64,000 nt of DNA from Gillisia xinjiangensis (GCF_046298265.1 NZ_JBKAHK010000005.1:264525-328524), one strand, 5' to 3'; positions 9,004 through 18,509 are shown, counted from the stretch's first letter. Program-made: numbers and translations. Notes: generated from the letters alone by a model not told the origin.

Positions 9004-9090
9004 TAAATTCCAGTTAAACAATACTAATACAGCTTGCCGAAATAAGTTCCGTTTGTAAATTGATCCAACAAATTAAAACCTATTAGCAAT

Positions 9091-9810
9091 ATGAAGACAG
9101 TAGATAAAATGGAAATTTTAAACAGCCAATCCGCTGAGTTTATTCAAAAAAGTGAAACAGGAAAGTTTCTAAAACTTATTCCGGATACCTTTATTATTAA
9201 AGGAGAAGAGGCCGAAAAAGGATTCAATCAGGGTTATGCCATTCGTCATTTAAACCTGAAAGATATTATTTTGATTGATGTGGTGGAGGAGGCTACGCGG
9301 GAAGCAGTCAAAAAACTGGTAAAAGAGGGGTATAACATAAATGCTATCCTGCTCTCAAATTCCGATGTATATAAAAGAGCGTATGCAGATTTAAAAACAA
9401 TTTCCGAAGATGCCGGAGATGCTCAAATATTTATACATCCACGAACTACACTTAAAGATAATTTTAAAACTAAAGACATAACAAAAAAAGATGAAATCCT
9501 AAAACCTTTTAAATTAAAGATCCAAGATCTTCCCGGAAATGGGGGGGGATCTGTTTTGATTTTTTGCGAATTTAATGAAGGAATGTTATTCACCGGTGAC
9601 GATGCAGAGGGATCTCCTTATAACAGTGATTTAAATACCTTCACACGTCCGGCCATGCAGAGTAAGAATGACGAATTTGGGTTGGCAGAAAGTTGGGGAG
9701 CATATCCTGAGGAATTTACTTATTTATTCCCATTGAAAGGAAAACCGGCTTTTAATATTGAAGATGGCCAGCGTTTGGATATTCTTAATAAATTAAGTCG
9801 TATTCAGTAA
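9091..9810 (+). CDS. Metallo-beta-lactamase-like protein lacking metal ligands
   Basis: The 239-residue protein looks like an MBL-fold protein: DVVEEATREAVKKLVKEGYNINAILLS precedes the position where HxHxDH should be, but the sequence there is SNSDVYKRA. Where a second ligand is expected (GHTPGS) it has GNGGGS, although the later FTGDDAEGS keeps an aspartate-rich turn. It may therefore be a pseudoenzyme or a binding protein. It follows the PKS operon by 87 bases in the same direction but is probably separate. The family call is inference. Confidence 0.45.
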   Translation: MKTVDKMEILNSQSAEFIQKSETGKFLKLIPDTFIIKGEEAEKGFNQGYAIRHLNLKDIILIDVVEEATREAVKKLVKEGYNINAILLSNSDVYKRAYADLKTISEDAGDAQIFIHPRTTLKDNFKTKDITKKDEILKPFKLKIQDLPGNGGGSVLIFCEFNEGMLFTGDDAEGSPYNSDLNTFTRPAMQSKNDEFGLAESWGAYPEEFTYLFPLKGKPAFNIEDGQRLDILNKLSRIQ

Positions 9811-10026
9811 TATAAAACTGGAATTTTTTCCTTTTACATAGCTCGTGAACTTGGTGCGAGGTAATTAATTCTGAATTATTTGATTAAAAAGGGGGCTATT
9901 TCTAAAGGTTTTTCACGTCATTCCCATTTTAATAGTATGCTTTTCTTTTATGAAGCACTATTGATTTTCGATTAACGCAGAAAAATTTATTTTTCAAATA
10001 GCCTTCTATTTATTTTTCAGTTTAAA

Positions 10027-10560
10027 TTATTCTTCCATAGTTTCTTCCAATGATAATTCGGCCCCGTTATTATTTTGCTCTCCCTTTTTATCGTGAATGA
10101 TATTTCGAATGCTTTGGTAGATCATGGTTATTTCAGCTATAAATCCACCTGCTAAAATAGATGCTACTGTAAGTATGGTATAATAGATCTTAAAATATTC
10201 TGAATAGGAGAATATTTTTGTTTCGGTAAATGGAATGTTAAGTAATAAGAGAACAGTTATAGAACTTATTATCAATAGGGTAGCAAGTCGTGCAATATTT
10301 AAAAGCTCGTTATAATATTTAAGTCTTAAATGATTGATTTTTAAAACTTTTATACTTAAAAGGTGAAGCAACATTACCAAAATGTAGATCGAGCCTAAAA
10401 TGATTATATAGCAGAGAGTGCTTATTCCAGAGGAGGAAGTAGCAAGCAATTCCCAGGCCTGAAATCCAGAGATTTCTCCAAAGGTATAGGTGGCAAAACC
10501 CATAGCCAATGCAAAGATTATCCCTCCTAATACGGGTCTCCTAAAACTAAAATGTTTCAT
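10027..10560 (-). CDS. Multi-pass membrane protein of unknown function
   Basis: The product has four clear hydrophobic segments: GGIIFALAMGFATYTF, LCYIIILGSIYILVMLLHLL, LATLLIISSITVLLLLN and ILTVASILAGGFIAEI. It ends in a hydrophilic acidic tail. I chose the ATG at 10560 (MKHFSFRR), which has AGG 5 bases upstream; an in-frame ATG at 10593 would add 11 residues. I recognise no family. Confidence 0.6.
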   Translation of the reverse strand: MKHFSFRRPVLGGIIFALAMGFATYTFGEISGFQAWELLATSSSGISTLCYIIILGSIYILVMLLHLLSIKVLKINHLRLKYYNELLNIARLATLLIISSITVLLLLNIPFTETKIFSYSEYFKIYYTILTVASILAGGFIAEITMIYQSIRNIIHDKKGEQNNNGAELSLEETMEE

Positions 10561-10593
10561 AATCCTGATTTCAGAAAAAATTAATGAATTCAA

Positions 10594-10983
10594 CTATTTT
10601 ATCTGAAATTACGAATTTTTCGATTTTTATATATCCAACTTACTGTTAAAAACTGATGTAAATTAATGCAAACCAGTTGTTTAAACGCTGGTTTTTAATC
10701 AGGCACTCCGGAGCAAACAAGTATCGGGGATTTCGATGAAATCCCGTCCGAACGGGATAGGCACAGATTAGGGGAGATAGAGGCATTGCGGGATTAAATG
10801 AATTTTTCTACTATATATAATTGGTCAGTAAAAAACTTTAAACGCTGTGAATTCCTATCCTATTGATAAAGTGCTTTAGGAAGCAGTGGTATTTATATCC
10901 ATTTTATTATTTGAAATAATTCAAAAAAAAAGCCCTTCAGAATTCTTTCTGAAGGGCTTTAAACTAAATATTTTTCATAAGAT
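10594..10983. other. Intergenic region with small hairpins
   Basis: There is no gene in these roughly 390 bases. A GC-richer patch at about 10710-10760 contains stacked short inverted repeats (GATTTCGATGAAATC, CCCGTCCGAACGGG) of the kind scattered in flavobacterial intergenic DNA. The distal part holds the terminator of the hibernation-factor gene. Confidence 0.4.
10930..10961 (-). terminator. Terminator after hibernation-factor gene
   Basis: The hairpin AAGCCCTTCAGA / TCTGAAGGGCTT has an A-run on its left side, which reads as a T-run on the minus strand. It lies 23 bases beyond the stop of the minus-strand gene. Confidence 0.8.
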
Positions 10984-11283
10984 TTAATAGGTCTTCATTT
11001 GCCCTTTTTTCTTTGCGAGTTGTTTTTCAAGATCACGAATTGTTTCGGCACCTGCTGCTTCAAAAGATTCTTCATTCGACTCAGCAAAGATTAGAGGGCC
11101 GGGAACACTCAGCTTTATGTTACAAATAAAACCTTTGGGGTCCTGTCCTTCCTGTTTCTTAAAATAAACCTGTGCTTTAACTATCCAATCATATTTATTT
11201 TCCAGTTTATCTAATTTTTCTGATATAAACTGCTCTAAACGTTCACTTCTTTCGATTTGAACAAATTGAAATAATGCTTCCAT
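10984..11283 (-). CDS. hpf: Ribosome hibernation-promoting factor (HPF/RaiA family, short form)
   Basis: The 99-residue protein matches the S30AE/HPF domain: ERLEQFISEKLDKLENKY, a basic strand (VKAQVYFKKQEG), and ESFEAAGAETIRDLEKQLAKKKGQ at the C-terminus. It is the short form without the dimerisation tail. By family knowledge it binds the 30S decoding site in stationary phase and inactivates or dimerises ribosomes. The gene is monocistronic, with its own terminator. Confidence 0.85.
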   Translation of the reverse strand: MEALFQFVQIERSERLEQFISEKLDKLENKYDWIVKAQVYFKKQEGQDPKGFICNIKLSVPGPLIFAESNEESFEAAGAETIRDLEKQLAKKKGQMKTY

Positions 11284-11808
11284 AACTTTTATATTTATTT
11301 AACGGCAATAAAACTTATTTTCCTTCAATCTACAAATAATTAAGGCATCTTATGGAAAATTTATGATAGGAATCACTTAACATTTTTTTCCATGATTGAA
11401 TTTCTTAAGAAAAAATAATGGGGGTTCTACATTTAATTTCCTGTTTCATTTTTTTCTATTAATTTTTAATTTTTTCATTATTTAATTCATTGTTTCCGGT
11501 AAACTTTATTGTTAAAGCTGAAACCACGACTCCTGTAGGTATTCGAAGGAGATTTTTAAAAACAGACCTTGCTTTTATATTTTTTTTTTAAATTGTACTA
11601 ATCATTAAAGTTTTTTAGAAAAAATCAGGGTTTTAACTAATGGTTATCAGTTAATTAAAATCAAGTTTTTTTTCTTGGTTCTTGCAGTTAGGCCGAAGGC
11701 GGAACGATCTTGACTCTTAAAAGGACAGGACTGTATTTATTTAACGTTTTATAAATAATATATCCTTTAAAGATTAATAAAGTTTATTTTTGTTTTTTAA
11801 TTATTAGT
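11284..11808. other. Intergenic region with candidate promoter
   Basis: These 525 bases contain no gene I can support. A TATTTTTG box at 11785-11792, fitting TAnnTTTG, lies 17 bases before the next start codon. Elsewhere the region is AT-rich, with homopolymer T runs. Confidence 0.4.
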
Positions 11809-12177
11809 ATGATAACTCAATCCAGTGATCACTATCTATTTCAATTCTTCGATAATTATGTTATCGTGGAGGCTAAAGAAGACGTCGAAGTGGACAATAA
11901 AATTGTGGAACGAAATTTAAAAATTATTTTCAATCATTTTGATGGTAAGGATTTTATTTTGATAAGCCACAGGAAAAACAGGTATACCGTTAAATCAGGA
12001 GCATATAACAGCAGACTCATGAAAAAGGTTCGGGCATTGGCAATTGTATCTGAAGACGGACTTATGAGAGAAAAAGCCATTGTAGAACAAACGCATTTTG
12101 ATCAATCTTTTGCCTTTTTCGATAACCTGGAAGATGCAATTGGGTGGGCGGAGAGTTTTTTTCCTAACAGAGGTTAA
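11809..12177 (+). CDS. STAS/SpoIIAA-like conserved hypothetical protein
   Basis: The 122-residue soluble protein has alternating strands and helices (YVIVEAKEDVEVDN, FILISHRKNRYTV, VRALAIVSEDG, SFAFFDNLEDAIGWAESFF) like the SpoIIAA/STAS-related small proteins common in Flavobacteriia. There is no signal peptide or catalytic motif. The gene is isolated between divergent intergenic stretches and has a TATTTTTG candidate -7 box. Its function is unknown. Confidence 0.6.
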   Translation: MITQSSDHYLFQFFDNYVIVEAKEDVEVDNKIVERNLKIIFNHFDGKDFILISHRKNRYTVKSGAYNSRLMKKVRALAIVSEDGLMREKAIVEQTHFDQSFAFFDNLEDAIGWAESFFPNRG

Positions 12178-12353
12178 CTGTCTTTCCTGAAAAATGTTTA
12201 AATAGTTTTAGACGTTAATCCGTTCGCGGCTCAATTATAATTTGAATCTCGCTGACCTATTAATTCCTGCGTGAGTCCAAACCTGATGCCTGCTACATCG
12301 TATCTATACGGTTTTAAAATAAAAAAGCTAAGGCATAATAAGAAACCAACTTT

Positions 12354-14675
12354 TTAATTTTTATCTTTTTTGCCGAACAAACGTTTAAAAAATCCTTTTT
12401 TCTTTTTGCTTTCATCCTTTTCTACCCGTTCCTTTTTATCGGGATTTGAGAATAAACGTTTGAAGAATCCATCTCGGGTTTTTGATTCACAATCCATCAA
12501 TTCAAGAACTTCTGCAGAGGGAGCCTTAAATTTCGCAGAAGTTATCTCATCAAAAGTGTTGTCTGAATTTAATTTCTGCATAAAATGCGCAAAAACGGGT
12601 AGTGCCGAATTAGCTCCCTGGCCAATAGCGGTATTTTTGAAACCTATCCTGTGATCATCAAAGCCTACCCAGGTTACTGTTACCAACTTTGGAAGGATTC
12701 CAACAAACCAGCCATCCTTATTGGATTGTGTGGTTCCGGTTTTTCCTGCGATATCATTTTTTAATCCGTAAGTGCTTCGAAGTCTTTGAGCAGTTCCTTC
12801 ATTTACGGTGGCTTGCATGATGTCGATCATGATCTCCCTGGTCGTTTCTGAATAGGCCCGGGTTTTTGCCACTTCGGGTTTAAATTCGGCTAAAAGGTTT
12901 CCTTCCCCGTCTTTAATTCTATTAATATAGTACGGATTGCTTGATTTCCCTTGATTTACATAGCTAGTATAGGCCTTTGCGAGCTCGTTCACACTTAATT
13001 CTGCTGTTCCTAAGGCTATTGATGGAACTTTAGGCAGCGTGGATTCTATTCCCATTTTTTTGGCCTGATTGATCACATTTGAAATCCCTGTTTCTAAAAG
13101 TACCTTTACAGCAATGGTATTAATAGATTGGCTAAGTGCGGTTTTTAAATTGTAATTCATAAAAGGGTCATCCCCATAAGATCCTGAGTTGGACGGGGTC
13201 CATCCATCCTCATAGGTCACCTCATCCACAGAGAAATAGGAGCAGGGTTCTATCCCACTTTCCAGTGCTGCGGTGTATACGATAGGCTTAAATGTAGAAC
13301 CAACCTGACGTTTGCTTTGTGATACATGGTCATATTTAAAATACTCATAATTTACACCTCCAACCCAGGCTTTTACCGCCCCGGTTGAAGGTTCCACGGC
13401 AAGAAATCCAGCATTCAGAAATTTTAAATAATGTTTAATACTGTCCAGCGTACTCGCCTTGCTAACTTCTTCCTTTTTATAATTAAACAGTTCCATTTCC
13501 CGGTGTTCCTCATCCAGTTTTATAAGGATTTCCGCATCCGATAAACCTTCCTTATTGAGTTTTTTATAAACTGCAGTGCGTTTTACCGCATCTAAGATGA
13601 TCTCCTTGTCTTTCTCCCACGGGGCATTTTTCCCATAAGATTTTTCATGGGTTTGTTGCAATTCATTTAAATGATCCTGTACAGCCTCTTCAGCATATTC
13701 CTGCATTTCAAAATCCAGTGAAGTATGTATGATCAAACCATCACGGTAAATATTAAAGCTTTCCCCATCCTTGTTTTTTAAAGTATCCAGAATCGAAGTG
13801 ACATCTTTGCGAAGTTGTTCCCTAAAATAGGGTGCAAGACCCTGGTCATGACTGTAAAAATGATAATCCAGCACCAAATCCCTTTGCTTGGCCCGCTCCA
13901 TCTCTTCCCCGGTTAAATATCCGTACTTTTCCATTTGAACCAGGACTACATCCCTTCGCAACCTGCTTCTTTCGGGGAATATTCTGGGATTAAAATAATG
14001 AGATGCTTTTAACATCCCAACCAAAACAGCAGCTTCTTCCAGGGAAAGCTCACGAGTATGTTTATCAAAAAATTTCATGGAAGCACTCTCTATTCCGAAG
14101 GTGTTATCGCTAAACGGAACAGTATTAAGGTATAGAAGGAGTATCTCGTTTTTATTGTAGATGTCCTCCAGTCGTTGGGCGATGATGGATTCCTGTAATT
14201 TATTTACAACTATCCCAAAATATCCGTAATTCTTTCTGCCATATAAATTTTTGGCGAGTTGTAACGTAAGGGTACTGCCGCCACCTGAAGATTTATCCTG
14301 AAGTAAAATGGATTTAAAGAAAACCCTGAACAAACTTCTGCCATCTATACCGCTATGTTCAAAAAAGCGCGCATCTTCCGTTGCTACTAAAGCATTTATA
14401 AGATGTTCAGGAAGTTGATCATAGTTTATTGGCTGCCTGTCAAAAATGTAATATTTTCCAATAAGGTTCCCGTTGGAAGCTAGAATTTGCGTTGCTTCAT
14501 TCTGTTTTAGCTCACTCAGTTCTTTTGAAGAAGGTATTGTACCAAAAAGCCCAAAATAAATACTTCCATAAAACAGGAAAATTAATGCAAGTAAACCCCC
14601 AAAAACACCAATGACCCACTTTAATTTAGGAGATTTTTTTATTCGTTCTATCATAATTGGTAATAATGCCTGCAA
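12354..14675 (-). CDS. Bifunctional penicillin-binding protein 1A-type transglycosylase/transpeptidase
   Basis: The 773-residue protein has an N-terminal membrane anchor (about residues 18-43). A GT51 glycosyltransferase domain follows with EDARFFEHSGID and GGGSTLTLQLAKNLYG. The transpeptidase domain carries SxxK (GSTFKP), SxN (SQSINT) and KTG (AGKTGTTQSNKDGWFVG). It polymerises and crosslinks peptidoglycan in the periplasm. The C-terminus is a repetitive lysine-rich tail with FFKRLFS and FFKRLFGKKDK. An internal ATG at 14654 is a possible alternative start. Confidence 0.93.
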   Translation of the reverse strand: MQALLPIMIERIKKSPKLKWVIGVFGGLLALIFLFYGSIYFGLFGTIPSSKELSELKQNEATQILASNGNLIGKYYIFDRQPINYDQLPEHLINALVATEDARFFEHSGIDGRSLFRVFFKSILLQDKSSGGGSTLTLQLAKNLYGRKNYGYFGIVVNKLQESIIAQRLEDIYNKNEILLLYLNTVPFSDNTFGIESASMKFFDKHTRELSLEEAAVLVGMLKASHYFNPRIFPERSRLRRDVVLVQMEKYGYLTGEEMERAKQRDLVLDYHFYSHDQGLAPYFREQLRKDVTSILDTLKNKDGESFNIYRDGLIIHTSLDFEMQEYAEEAVQDHLNELQQTHEKSYGKNAPWEKDKEIILDAVKRTAVYKKLNKEGLSDAEILIKLDEEHREMELFNYKKEEVSKASTLDSIKHYLKFLNAGFLAVEPSTGAVKAWVGGVNYEYFKYDHVSQSKRQVGSTFKPIVYTAALESGIEPCSYFSVDEVTYEDGWTPSNSGSYGDDPFMNYNLKTALSQSINTIAVKVLLETGISNVINQAKKMGIESTLPKVPSIALGTAELSVNELAKAYTSYVNQGKSSNPYYINRIKDGEGNLLAEFKPEVAKTRAYSETTREIMIDIMQATVNEGTAQRLRSTYGLKNDIAGKTGTTQSNKDGWFVGILPKLVTVTWVGFDDHRIGFKNTAIGQGANSALPVFAHFMQKLNSDNTFDEITSAKFKAPSAEVLELMDCESKTRDGFFKRLFSNPDKKERVEKDESKKKKGFFKRLFGKKDKN

Positions 14676-14781
14676 ATAAACGAATACTGGTAAAATTATA
14701 GTATCCGGTTTGGTTAATTTTAAGATTTATTCCTCGATTGGAAAATCTGTGAAATTCTATTTCTGTAAGGCTTCCAAAAAA

Positions 14782-14816
14782 GAATAGCCGTAAACTCTCT
14801 AAGTTTACGGCTATTC
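14782..14816 (-). terminator. Terminator of the small-protein gene row
   Basis: A 14-bp perfect stem (GAATAGCCGTAAAC / GTTTACGGCTATTC) is followed on the minus strand by a T-run. It lies downstream of the three tiny minus-strand genes and upstream of the PBP gene. Confidence 0.75.
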
Positions 14817-14906
14817 GATTAAAATTCTATCCATAATTTATATGTTATCGGGGGTTAATTTTCATATTGGCTTTGAAATATATTTTTAATAATTGCCTTC
14901 ATCAAA

Positions 14907-15044
14907 TTAATTGAGAATTATTGTCATTAGTATACTATCCTGATTTTCTTGCCAGGTTCCTCTTCGTGTCTGCTTAATATTTTTAAAATATTTCCTTTCG
15001 ATTAAGCTTCCTTTGTGCGAAATTTTGAATGCTTTAGGTGTCAT
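14907..15044 (-). CDS. Small basic protein, 45 aa, third of a tandem paralogous set
   Basis: The frame runs from ATG at 15044 to TAA at 14907. The core KGSLIERKYFKNIKQTRRGTW matches the two upstream genes position by position (GK-S-...-R-NFLNT-QS-RG-W), although its C-terminus differs and lacks the RRY ending. It is the most diverged member and probably arose by duplication. Its function is unknown; it is highly basic and has no signal peptide. Confidence 0.55.
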   Translation of the reverse strand: MTPKAFKISHKGSLIERKYFKNIKQTRRGTWQENQDSILMTIILN

Positions 15045-15061
15045 GTTCTAAAAATTTATGA

Positions 15062-15181
15062 TTAAAATTCGTAACGTCTGCTGTTGTGCCAGTTTGCCCT
15101 GCTGCTTTGTTTAGTGTTTAGGAAATTTCTTTTGATTACTGATTTTCCTTCTTTTCCGATTATTCTTTCTAAGATTGCCAT
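15062..15181 (-). CDS. Small basic protein, 39 aa, second of a tandem paralogous set
   Basis: The frame starts at ATG 15181 and ends at TAA 15062. The product begins MAILERIIGKEGKSVIKR and ends in an NSRRYEF motif. It has the same length as the gene upstream (15253-15372), and most differences are conservative, which supports a translated gene rather than chance. No known family is recognised. The high Arg/Lys content suggests nucleic-acid or ribosome contact, but that is only a guess. Confidence 0.65.
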   Translation of the reverse strand: MAILERIIGKEGKSVIKRNFLNTKQSSRANWHNSRRYEF

Positions 15182-15252
15182 GATTTAAATTTTTAAGGTT
15201 AGATCCCTCATTGAGGTTTTAATTTCCCGAGGTTTACATCGAGTTATTGGAT

Positions 15253-15372
15253 TTAAAAATCGTAACGTCTCCTGTTGAACCAGGTTCCACGTTTACTTTG
15301 ATTGGTGTTCAGGAAATTTCTTCTAACAGTTGATTTTCCTTCTTTTCCGATTGTGCTTTCTAAAGTTGCCAT
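15253..15372 (-). CDS. Small basic protein, 39 aa, first of a tandem paralogous set
   Basis: The frame starts at ATG 15372 and ends at TAA 15253. The product begins MATLESTIGKEGKSTVRR and ends NRRRYDF. It shares GKEGKS, RRNFLNT-QS and RRY(D/E)F with its neighbour, and the spacing between the two genes is 71 bases. The row is transcribed toward a terminator at 14.8 kb. No family name is known to me. Confidence 0.65.
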   Translation of the reverse strand: MATLESTIGKEGKSTVRRNFLNTNQSKRGTWFNRRRYDF

Positions 15373-15615
15373 GATTTATTGTTTTAATGTTATACTTAAT
15401 AGACTTCATAAAAAGGGTTTTGTTACAGTACTATGTATAAAATAGTAGTATTTAACAGATTATTAACGATTCTGGCATAAATTACTAGTAATCAAACAGT
15501 TGAATTAAATCATTCTTTCATCGTGTTAATTATTTATTAATCATAAAGCATTAAATCTGAAAATTGCAGTTATTCTTGGTTCTAGATGTGATATTTGTTT
15601 AAAATTTAAAAGTAG

Positions 15616-16464
15616 ATGCATAAGGCAGCTTTATTAATAGTATTTGGAGTTGTATCCCTGGTTGGTTTAGTTTATTTAAGTTTTGATGGATTTTCTCCGG
15701 AGACTTCACGCCAGGGAGCTCAGCTTGTTGAAATTATTAACCAATGGGATTTACCCGATACTTTGAAAGAGGTTTCCGGGATCGCATATATGCCAAATGG
15801 TAAAATGGCTTGTGTTCAGGATGAAGATGGATTTATTTTTATTTATAACCTTGAAAACGCATCCCTGGAACGAAAAATAGAATTCGCTGAACCTGGAGAT
15901 TATGAGGGGATAGCTTTGGTAGGTACTACAGCCTATGTTTTAAAAAGTGACGGGACCCTGTTTGAAGTAATCAATTTTGAAAATGATCGTTTGAAAACCG
16001 TTGAATATTCTTTTGATTTTTCAGAAAATTATAACTTTGAAGGTTTAGCGTATGACCAAAGAAAAAACCGGCTTCTTTTAGGAATTAAAGATGAAACAGA
16101 TGATGATTTTAAATCTATTTATGCCTTTGATCTGGAAACCAAAAAAATAATCGATGAACCGGTTTATAAAATTTATTTCAAACATCCTGTTTTTGAAAAA
16201 CTGGATATGAAACCATCCAATAAAATGCTTCAACTTTCAGAGATCACTATCCATCCTGATAATGGTAAAATTTTCATTCTGGAAGCAGAAAATCCAAAGC
16301 TACTGATCCTGGATTCGTCAGGGATTCCTGAAAATTTATATGTTTTCAAAAAGAAACAATTCCACCAGGCCGAAGGTCTTACATTTGGTCCTTCCGGGGA
16401 ATTATTTATTTCCAATGAGGGAAGTGGAGGCTGTGGAAATATTCTTTCTATCTCCATAAATTAG
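15616..16464 (+). CDS. SdiA-regulated (YjiK-type) beta-propeller protein
   Basis: The 282-residue product has an N-terminal hydrophobic anchor (about 3-24) and a repeated beta-propeller pattern: KEVSGIAYMPNGKMACVQDEDG, GDYEGIALVGTTAYVL, FEGLAYDQRKNRLLLGIKDE, and AEGLTFGPSGELFISNEG. This matches the SdiA-regulated/YjiK family, which is related to phytase-like esterases. It probably acts in the periplasm. The VTT-domain gene follows after 8 bases, so the two are likely cotranscribed. Confidence 0.8.
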   Translation: MHKAALLIVFGVVSLVGLVYLSFDGFSPETSRQGAQLVEIINQWDLPDTLKEVSGIAYMPNGKMACVQDEDGFIFIYNLENASLERKIEFAEPGDYEGIALVGTTAYVLKSDGTLFEVINFENDRLKTVEYSFDFSENYNFEGLAYDQRKNRLLLGIKDETDDDFKSIYAFDLETKKIIDEPVYKIYFKHPVFEKLDMKPSNKMLQLSEITIHPDNGKIFILEAENPKLLILDSSGIPENLYVFKKKQFHQAEGLTFGPSGELFISNEGSGGCGNILSISIN

Positions 16465-16472
16465 AAACTTAA

Positions 16473-17174
16473 GTGGATAAACGCAATAAATCTTCTTCCG
16501 TAAAAAAAAGTAAAGCCCCATTAATTATTTCTGTAATAATAATTGCAGGTTTAATTCTGGCATATTTCTTCATACCGGAAGCTCAAGGTTTTTTAAACGA
16601 AGCATGGAACGCTTTAAGCAGCAACGATGAAGAACGGATAAAAACATGGGTAGACCAGTTTGGATGGATGGGACCGTTGGTAATCATTCTGGCGATGGCC
16701 ATTCAAATGTTTTTATTGGTCCTGCCATCTTTGGGCCTAATGGTAGTATCAATTCTGGCTTATGGTCCGGTATGGGGAAGTTTGCTTGTCCTTGTGTCCA
16801 TTTTTACGGCTTCTTCAGTGGGATATGCAATTGGGCGATCTTTGGGATCGGTGATGGTCAAGAAACTTATAGGAGATAAAACTGAGAAAAAGATTGGTGA
16901 TTTCCTTGAAGACTATGGTTTTTGGGCGGTAATTATTACGAGATTAAATCCAATATTATCCAATGATGCCATTAGTTTTGTTGCCGGGGTTTTGAAGATG
17001 AGTTATTGGCGGTTTATTGGGGCTACCATGGCAGGAATAAGCCCGCTCATCCTTTTTATCGCTGTATTGGGAGAAAGTACCGATGGCCTTAAAATAGGAT
17101 TAATATGGGGATCTGTAATAAGTTTGATACTGTTTATTGGTTATGTATGGTGGGACAAAAAAAGGGAGAAATAA
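16473..17174 (+). CDS. VTT (DedA/TVP38/TMEM64) family membrane protein
   Basis: The 233-residue protein begins with GTG and has a first membrane segment (LIISVIIIAGLILAYFFIP). The VTT/SNARE-associated core follows: FGWMGPLVIILAMAIQMFLLV, GSLLVLVSIFTASSVGYAIGRSLG, and the ITRLNPILSNDAISFVAGVLKMSYWRF re-entrant motif. Members are lipid scramblase or flippase-like proteins. It overlaps nothing but follows the propeller gene closely. Confidence 0.85.
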   Translation: MDKRNKSSSVKKSKAPLIISVIIIAGLILAYFFIPEAQGFLNEAWNALSSNDEERIKTWVDQFGWMGPLVIILAMAIQMFLLVLPSLGLMVVSILAYGPVWGSLLVLVSIFTASSVGYAIGRSLGSVMVKKLIGDKTEKKIGDFLEDYGFWAVIITRLNPILSNDAISFVAGVLKMSYWRFIGATMAGISPLILFIAVLGESTDGLKIGLIWGSVISLILFIGYVWWDKKREK

Positions 17175-17175
17175 A

Positions 17176-17200
17176 AAACAGGCCTCCAGGACCTGTTTCA
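17176..17200. terminator. Bidirectional terminator between convergent genes
   Basis: The hairpin AAACAGG / CCTGTTT encloses CCTCCAGGA. It lies between the plus-strand VTT gene and the end of the minus-strand dipeptidase gene. Confidence 0.6.
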
Positions 17201-17219
17201 TGATAATAAATAGAAACGA

Positions 17220-18509
17220 TTAAGATTTCTGTAAGTCCTTTGCAACGGCTTGAACTTCATCCATAACCCTGAGCAGATTTCCGCCCCAAAGTTTTTCTAT
17301 ATCTTCTTCAGAATACCCCCTTTTCACTAGTTCCACGGTAACGTTCAAGGTTTCGGAAGCATCATTCCAACCTTCAATTCCGCCGCCGCCATCAAAATCG
17401 GAGCTTATTCCAACGTGTTCGATTCCAATAAGTTCTACCATATAATCTATATGATCTATAAAATCTTCAACATTCACGGGGGAAATCTCCTTTTTTAATT
17501 CCTCAAGTTTGGGTTCAGCCGTAAGGCTTACTTTTTTTAGATCCTCATAATAGGCGGTACGCTCTTCGTGGTTCAAATTACGAATGCTGTCTCTGTCCAG
17601 CACAGTAATTCCCATTTTAGCACCTTCAGCCTTGTATAACTCTCTTTGGACATCATTAAAAGCATTGTGCTTTTCTGTATGTACATAGGCGCTGAAAGCA
17701 ACCGTTTGTACCACACCGCCATGTTCCTTAAACAGAAGTAAAAGTTCATCATCCAGATTCCTGCTGTGATTACATAATGCACGCGCAGAGGAATGTGAAG
17801 CGATTAACGGAGCTTTGGAAAGTTCAAACATTTGCTTGATAGCCTTTTTGGAAGGATGGGATACATCTATCATCATTCCTACCCGGTTCATTTCTTTTAC
17901 CGCTTCTTTCCCTAAATCACTTAACCCATTGTGCAGCCATATATCGTCTGTTTCTCCTGTGTTGGAGTCGCTTAACTGACTATGCCCATTATGGGAAAGG
18001 GACATATAACGGGCACCAAGATTATAGAATTTTTCAATTTTGCTTAAATCTTCACCTACAGGATATGCATTTTCTACACCTATCATTCCTACAAGTTTTC
18101 CTGCATTTACCAGGTTTCTAACCTCATCAGAAGTTGTTGCCAATGCTATTTTATCTGGTGCGATATCATTTACAAGTTTATGGATGGCGTCAAATTTTGA
18201 CATAGCATTTTCGTATGCTGCCTTATAACCTTCAGGGGTAAGCTCATCCTGTCCCGTATAAACTATAAACCAGGCAACATCAAGGCCTCCGGCTTCCATT
18301 TTAGGCAAATTCACCTGGGTATCCAAATCCATGGTGTAATTTTGCGAATCGGTGAAATTGTTTATATTGATATCGGCGTGGGTATCAATGGTTATTGCTT
18401 TTTCGTGAATTGTTTTTGCTTTGGACAGCAGTTCAGCATCCTGCTGAGTTTGGGAAAAAACTACATTTCCGGCCAAAAGTGTTATCAGGCTAAGAACTTT
18501 TATTTGCAT
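17220..18509 (-). CDS. Membrane dipeptidase (peptidase M19), secreted
   Basis: The 429-residue enzyme has a signal peptide (residues 1-19, ending NVVFSQ) and the M19 binuclear zinc signature: HADI in TIDTHADININNF, the Glu bridge in VGMIGVENAY, and later His residues in DVSHPSKKAIK and SHSSARALCNHSRN. GISSDFDGGGG near the C-terminus is also typical. It hydrolyses dipeptides, probably for peptide scavenging in the periplasm or as an exported lipid-anchored enzyme. It stands alone on the minus strand. Confidence 0.92.
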   Translation of the reverse strand: MQIKVLSLITLLAGNVVFSQTQQDAELLSKAKTIHEKAITIDTHADININNFTDSQNYTMDLDTQVNLPKMEAGGLDVAWFIVYTGQDELTPEGYKAAYENAMSKFDAIHKLVNDIAPDKIALATTSDEVRNLVNAGKLVGMIGVENAYPVGEDLSKIEKFYNLGARYMSLSHNGHSQLSDSNTGETDDIWLHNGLSDLGKEAVKEMNRVGMMIDVSHPSKKAIKQMFELSKAPLIASHSSARALCNHSRNLDDELLLLFKEHGGVVQTVAFSAYVHTEKHNAFNDVQRELYKAEGAKMGITVLDRDSIRNLNHEERTAYYEDLKKVSLTAEPKLEELKKEISPVNVEDFIDHIDYMVELIGIEHVGISSDFDGGGGIEGWNDASETLNVTVELVKRGYSEEDIEKLWGGNLLRVMDEVQAVAKDLQKS

